Origin: an uncultured Flavobacteriales bacterium
Lineage (GTDB): Bacteria > Bacteroidota > Bacteroidia > Flavobacteriales_G > Salibacteraceae
Length of the DNA stretch: 64,000 nt
NCBI GenBank assembly: GCA_913020435.1
Contig: CAJVZZ010000011.1
Location: 36,573 to 100,572 of the forward strand
Reading direction: 5' to 3'
The notes under the pieces are model-generated. The model worked only from the letters and a program-made list of their open reading frames with translations. It made no database searches and was not told the DNA's origin. Below are positions 60,331-64,000 of the stretch, piece after piece. Position numbers and translations under genes: made by a program. The stretch's first letter is position 1. Each line of letters opens with the position of its first letter.

Positions 60331-61365
60331 TTACCTTACTAAGTCCAGGTAAATGGGCAGATGATCTGAATAGCCCCCTTTATATCGCATTCCTAAATAA
60401 GTTCTATTCAACTGCATTCCTTCATACTTAGGATCGGGTTCTAACAAATAATCAGCGTTAAAAATAATTGCCGACTTATTTTTTATCTTTAGTCCGCTTT
60501 TTGAATGGAACAGCGATTCAGAAACAATAAACTGATCGATTATATTCCAATCGCCTTGATATTTATTCGTTCCTTGTTTATCAAGATGTGGGTACATCAT
60601 ATTATAATATTCCGCTTTTAAGTTCGTATCTAATTCCGCCTTAAATACAACCCTCATACTCTTATCAATTGGAGCATCGTTAAAGTCACCCACTGCAATC
60701 ATTTTTTTTGGTGACTCTAAACTATTCCGATGAGCGAGAAGTGTTTTTGCAACATGCATTCTCGCATCTTCAGTTTCTAATTGTCCACCCCAACGACTTG
60801 GCCAGTGATTTACGTAAAAGTCAATTGTATCTGCTTGTAAAATTACCAGTCTAGCATAAAGAATATCTCGCGTTTTATATTTCTTATCCCAAGGAAATAC
60901 AATAGGAATGGCCTCTGAATGAATCAGCTGTATTTTTTCTGGTAGATAAATAAACCCAACATCGATTCCTCTGCGATCTGGACTTTCAAAATGGATAATC
61001 TTGTAACCAGCTTCTTTTAACGGTGTTAAGTTCAGAAGGTCTTCAATCACCCTTCTATTTTCCAATTCGCAAAGTGCAATTAGTTCCAGTGCCTCCCACC
61101 CACCAACGGATGCAGCAACCTTACTTATCTGATGTAGTTTGGTTCTATATTTTCTTTCGTTCCAATGTTTATCCCCTTTTTCGGTGAACTCATCATCACG
61201 TTTTACAGGATCATTCTCTATATCAAAAAGGTTTTCTACATTATAAAAAGCAATTCTTATTCCGTTTTCTCCTCGCACATCATCCGTGAAATTGTCTTGT
61301 GAAAAGGAGGTTAGTGACAAAAGAACACAAACTAAAATAAAGAATGAATAGGAACCTATTTTCAA
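60331..61365 (-). CDS. Secreted endonuclease/exonuclease/phosphatase family protein
   Basis: 344 residues from a TTG at 61365, chosen because it directly begins a signal peptide (KIGSYSFFILVCVLLSLTSFSQ). The longer ATG at 61440 would start inside rpiB and carries a charged, unlikely leader. The metal-dependent EEP fold is complete: AFYNVENLFDIEND, ALCELENRRV, VNHWPSRWGG, VGDFNDAP and SDHLPIYL. Members hydrolyse phosphodiester bonds in DNA or phospholipids. Here the secreted form suggests nucleic-acid scavenging. Located 16 bases after rpiB in the same direction; stop at 60331. Confidence 0.88.
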   Translation of the reverse strand: MKIGSYSFFILVCVLLSLTSFSQDNFTDDVRGENGIRIAFYNVENLFDIENDPVKRDDEFTEKGDKHWNERKYRTKLHQISKVAASVGGWEALELIALCELENRRVIEDLLNLTPLKEAGYKIIHFESPDRRGIDVGFIYLPEKIQLIHSEAIPIVFPWDKKYKTRDILYARLVILQADTIDFYVNHWPSRWGGQLETEDARMHVAKTLLAHRNSLESPKKMIAVGDFNDAPIDKSMRVVFKAELDTNLKAEYYNMMYPHLDKQGTNKYQGDWNIIDQFIVSESLFHSKSGLKIKNKSAIIFNADYLLEPDPKYEGMQLNRTYLGMRYKGGYSDHLPIYLDLVR

Positions 61366-61381
61366 AGTGGACTTGCTATAA

Positions 61382-61819
61382 TTATTTATTAGGAATTTTA
61401 TCAATTCGTGCTTGATGTCTTCCTCCTTCATATTCAGCATTCAAATAAGCATCAAGAATATCGATAGCCTCTGCTTCTGAAACAAAACGCGCAGGAATCG
61501 TACAAATATTTGCTTTATTATGCTGTTTAGCTAGCGTCGCAATTTCAGGTTTCCAACATAATGCTGCACGAATGCTTTGATGTTTGTTAGCAGCCATGTT
61601 AATACCGTTACCACTGCCGCACATTAAAAGGCCAAAGTCTACTTCGCCACCTTCCACGCTGTTAGCTACCAAATGGCCAAAGTCAGCATAATCACAACGT
61701 TCATCGCTCATCGGACCTTTGTCAAGTATTTCGTATCCTTTTTTAGTTAAATACTTTTTTAAAACTTCTTTAAGATCATACCCTGCATGATCACCACCAA
61801 TAGCTACTTTCATACTCAC
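61382..61819 (-). CDS. rpiB: Ribose-5-phosphate isomerase B
   Basis: 145 residues. Interconverts ribose 5-phosphate and ribulose 5-phosphate in the pentose phosphate pathway. Conserved parts: IGGDHAGYDLKEVL (start), the active-site CGSGNGINMAANK (Cys catalytic base) and GGRHQARID. Length is normal. It precedes the nuclease/phosphatase gene by 16 bases. The upstream gap 61820-62367 holds its promoter. Confidence 0.95.
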   Translation of the reverse strand: MSMKVAIGGDHAGYDLKEVLKKYLTKKGYEILDKGPMSDERCDYADFGHLVANSVEGGEVDFGLLMCGSGNGINMAANKHQSIRAALCWKPEIATLAKQHNKANICTIPARFVSEAEAIDILDAYLNAEYEGGRHQARIDKIPNK

Positions 61820-62367
61820 TAATTTTTACAAAAATACGGATATCAATTTGTGAATTAGTGGATTTAAACCTTATATAATCATTAATATATACCCTATAAT
61901 TTGCACTTAAACTGTTGGTTACTAGATTAATAAAGTATAAAAATTACGGTTATGAACAATAGAACTAAATATAGGCTGATAACTATGTTAATAAGGGTTC
62001 ATAAAAGATGACTAATAAAATAATGTCAATTCAAACCAATTTTGGATGATGTTTTATTTGGAAAAGTCAAGGCTTACTTATCTTTATAAATCTTTTTTTA
62101 CTAGCATAAGAATAAGCTTAATGAACATCAAAAAATGAAAATACTTATGAGTTAAAATCGGTTAATTGCAAAAAGTAGACGTTTGTTTATAACCCTAAAC
62201 TATTGAATGAAAATCATACCATTTGATAATCAACCTTGTTCATTGGATGTTATTAACTATTTACAACTTCAAAAAGCAATAATTTTGGGAAGTAATTACA
62301 AACACTACTAACACTATAGTAATAGTAGTAAAGTTTACAATTAAAAAATTTATAGAAGTTATATATC
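61820..62367. other. AT-rich gap with an inverted repeat before the MORN-repeat gene
   Basis: 548 bases with no gene. The only structure is an imperfect 24-base palindrome at 62305-62328 (CTACTA..ACTATAGT..TAGTAG), about 40 bases before the GTG start at 62368. It could be a regulator site for that gene. Nothing else is recognised. Confidence 0.45.
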
Positions 62368-63894
62368 GTGTTTAAAACCTTTTTCAGTCTCTTTGCTTGT
62401 TTGCTCTACTTTGGTCTTGTTGCCCAAAAGATAGATTCAATTCCCAATGGAAAGTTTGTACAGTTCGAATATCCTAACGGAAAAATATCAAGCGAAGGAT
62501 TTCTACTAAAAGGAAAACCAGAAGGATACTGGAAAAATTATTATTCAAATGGAAATATAAAAAGTGAAGGACTTCGAGAAAATTACAAGCTTGAAGGTAA
62601 CTGGAAATTTTATGATGAAAACAGCGTAATTCAAAAGGAAATAATTTATTCAGCGGAAAAGAAATTTGGTATTCAAAAAACGTATTCTACTGAAGGGTTT
62701 TTGTTAAGAAAAGAACCCTACCTGAAAGATACTTTGCATGGATCAGTATTGTCATTTTATCCCGATGGAAGAATTTCTAAAAAAACTCCTTTTGAAAAAG
62801 GTAAAAAGGAAGGTGTTTCAACGCAATATAATGAAACTGGTGCTATAGTAGCATTGATTGAGTACAAAAATGATATTATTTATAACCGCCAATACATAAA
62901 CAAAAAAGATAAAAAAGGATTAAAACAAGGTCCTTGGAAAGATTTTTATCCTAATGAGCAAATAAAAAATGAAGGAAATTATTTCAATAATTTGAAAGAT
63001 GGTTATTGGAAATCATTTGATGAAAAAGGTTTATTGATTAGCACCGTAAAGTATGATAGTGGAAAGCTTTCAAAAAATGCTGCTGAAGTAGATTTTTTAG
63101 ATATCAGAAAGACTTTTCATAAAGATGGTAAAGTTGCTACTATTTGCAATTATAACGGACAAGGCAAAAGAGAAGGTATTTGTAGAGAATACGATACGAC
63201 TGGAGCAGTAACAAGTGCAGCAGTATACAGGAATGGTAAATTGTTAGGTACTGGAATGGCGGATAAGGATGGAATAAAAACAGACCATTGGAAAGAGTAC
63301 TACAATGACGGTGTTTTAAGAGCGGAAGGAGATTACCAACAAGGTGAAAAATTTGGTGAATGGGTATTCTATTACAGAGAAGGACAAGTAGAACAAAAGG
63401 GATCATTTACAAAAGGAGAATTGTATGATGGTATATGGACCTGGTTCCACAAGAATGGAAACACATGGCGCAGCGAAGTGTATTATTATGGATTAGAAAA
63501 TGGTCCGTTTGTGGAGTATTCAGATTCTAATACAGTTATATCAGAAGGTGATTTTATTGAGGGATTAGAAGATGGTCCATGGTTGTATCAGCTAAATGAT
63601 CATAAAGAAGTTGGTGCATACAGTAACGGCCAACGTGAAGGAGAATGGTTGCATTATTATTTCGATGAAACAGTTCGTTTTAAAGGAAAGTATGACTCGG
63701 GATTGCCTGAAGGGAGACATACTTTTTATTACGATACTGGAAAAAAAATGCTCGAAGGAAAATATGAATTTGGACTCAAAAATAACACATGGACTCGTTA
63801 CAATCGGGATGGAACTATTCTAGTTAAAATATTGTTTAGAGATGGAAAAGAAATAAAAATTGATGGTGCTAAAGTAAAGCCCACGATTGATTAG
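62368..63894 (+). CDS. YwqK-type MORN-repeat secreted protein
   Basis: 508 residues from a GTG at 62368, which directly begins a signal peptide (FKTFFSLFACLLYFGLVAQ). The rest consists of about 20 MORN-like units of 20-23 residues with the pattern NGxxxxEGxxxxGKxxGxWxxYY (for example SNGNIKSEGL, GYWKNYYSNG, NDGVLRAEGDY). Such repeats are annotated as YwqK-family, sometimes as toxin-antitoxin antitoxin; here, with a signal peptide and no toxin gene beside it, that name should not be taken as function. It is probably an envelope-facing structural or binding protein. No sorting domain at the end. Confidence 0.85.
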   Translation: MFKTFFSLFACLLYFGLVAQKIDSIPNGKFVQFEYPNGKISSEGFLLKGKPEGYWKNYYSNGNIKSEGLRENYKLEGNWKFYDENSVIQKEIIYSAEKKFGIQKTYSTEGFLLRKEPYLKDTLHGSVLSFYPDGRISKKTPFEKGKKEGVSTQYNETGAIVALIEYKNDIIYNRQYINKKDKKGLKQGPWKDFYPNEQIKNEGNYFNNLKDGYWKSFDEKGLLISTVKYDSGKLSKNAAEVDFLDIRKTFHKDGKVATICNYNGQGKREGICREYDTTGAVTSAAVYRNGKLLGTGMADKDGIKTDHWKEYYNDGVLRAEGDYQQGEKFGEWVFYYREGQVEQKGSFTKGELYDGIWTWFHKNGNTWRSEVYYYGLENGPFVEYSDSNTVISEGDFIEGLEDGPWLYQLNDHKEVGAYSNGQREGEWLHYYFDETVRFKGKYDSGLPEGRHTFYYDTGKKMLEGKYEFGLKNNTWTRYNRDGTILVKILFRDGKEIKIDGAKVKPTID

Positions 63895-63900
63895 AAAAAC

Positions 63901-63908
63901 TAGATTTG
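63901..63908 (+). promoter_or_regulatory. -7 promoter element (TAGATTTG) of tRNA-Val
   Basis: Exact TAnnTTTG match 16 bases before tRNA-Val at 63925 and 7 bases after the MORN-repeat gene stop, so the tRNA likely has its own promoter. Confidence 0.55.
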
Positions 63909-63924
63909 CATAAATTAAAATTAA

Positions 63925-63999
63925 GGGTCATTAGCTCAGTTGGTTTAGAGCGCTGCCTTGACAGGGCAGAGGTCACTGGTTCGAATCCAGTATGACTCA
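63925..63999 (+). tRNA. tRNA-Val (anticodon GAC)
   Basis: 75 bases; acceptor GGGTCAT pairs with ATGACTC (one G-T wobble), discriminator A at 63999. The anticodon stem CTGCC/GGCAG holds loop TTGACAG with anticodon GAC (Val). T arm ACTGG TTCGAAT CCAGT. Further tRNAs may lie beyond the window edge. Confidence 0.95.
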
Positions 64000-64000
64000 C

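Noticed and set aside
62368..63894. Repetitive DNA considered as a CRISPR or tandem-repeat array
   Set aside because: The periodicity of about 60-70 bases follows MORN-like protein repeats and the copies are diverged; there are no constant repeats with unique spacers.
62368..63894. Toxin-antitoxin system suggested by the YwqK family name
   Set aside because: No toxin gene is adjacent within the window and the protein has a signal peptide; the label comes only from a database family name.

Overview
The window looks like a chromosomal segment of a marine, low-GC member of the Bacteroidota (Flavobacteriia or a Cryomorphaceae-like relative; genus not resolved). The reasons are several secreted proteins ending in type IX secretion (T9SS) sorting domains, a PorZ homologue, Bacteroidota-type -7 promoter motifs (TAnnTTTG) before tRNAs and genes, the ileS-dksA-lspA order, DUF4175 and DUF5916 proteins, and a cysteine-poor DksA. 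Most of the window is housekeeping sequence. No insertion sequence, prophage, integrase or CRISPR array was seen. Layout: 1-2310 is the 5' part of a large surface protein; 2.6-4.9 kb an ExbB/ExbD energy-transducing operon followed by tRNA-Ser; 5.1-9.0 kb a TMTC-like membrane protein, asparaginase and TatD; 9.0-12.4 kb small secreted proteins, dprA (apparently with an ATT start) and a decayed CDGSH gene; 12.4-21.0 kb two paralogous signalling modules; 21-27.4 kb aldehyde dehydrogenase, antiporter, RseP and Dxr; 27.5-29.8 kb PorZ; 31-35.6 kb lspA-dksA-ileS; 35.9-40.3 kb tRNA-Arg, a pseudogene, a lipoprotein, a CrtA-like gene and a methyltransferase; 40.3-42.7 kb a DUF5916 protein; 42.9-50.2 kb a ten-gene type III polyketide/fatty-acid operon; 51.8-57.9 kb mnmG, ybeY, an RsbW-like ATPase and DUF4175 with parS-like sites; 58-64 kb gltX, folB, tRNA-Cys, a nuclease/phosphatase, rpiB, a MORN-repeat protein and tRNA-Val. 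Two regions stand out. First, 12.4-21.0 kb carries two copies of a unit made of T9SS-exported Cna-B-like surface proteins, an ECF sigma factor, and a protein that joins a short cytoplasmic tail and one inner-membrane helix to a long linker and an outer-membrane-barrel-like C-terminus. In both copies the sigma gene and the barrel gene overlap by ATGA, which suggests a compact envelope-to-sigma signalling device. Second, 42.9-50.2 kb encodes a tightly overlapping operon with a flavin oxidoreductase, two paralogous methyltransferases flanking the rest, a type III PKS, an enoyl reductase, a dehydratase, a ketosynthase, an ACP, a phosphopantetheinyl transferase and a small membrane protein. It probably makes its own acyl starter and turns it into a methylated, redox-modified aromatic or pyrone lipid. 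Other points: parS-like sites immediately flank mnmG, suggesting an origin-proximal position; several genes use non-ATG starts (ATT, CTG, GTG, TTG); and three short decayed-gene or repeat regions lie between housekeeping genes.
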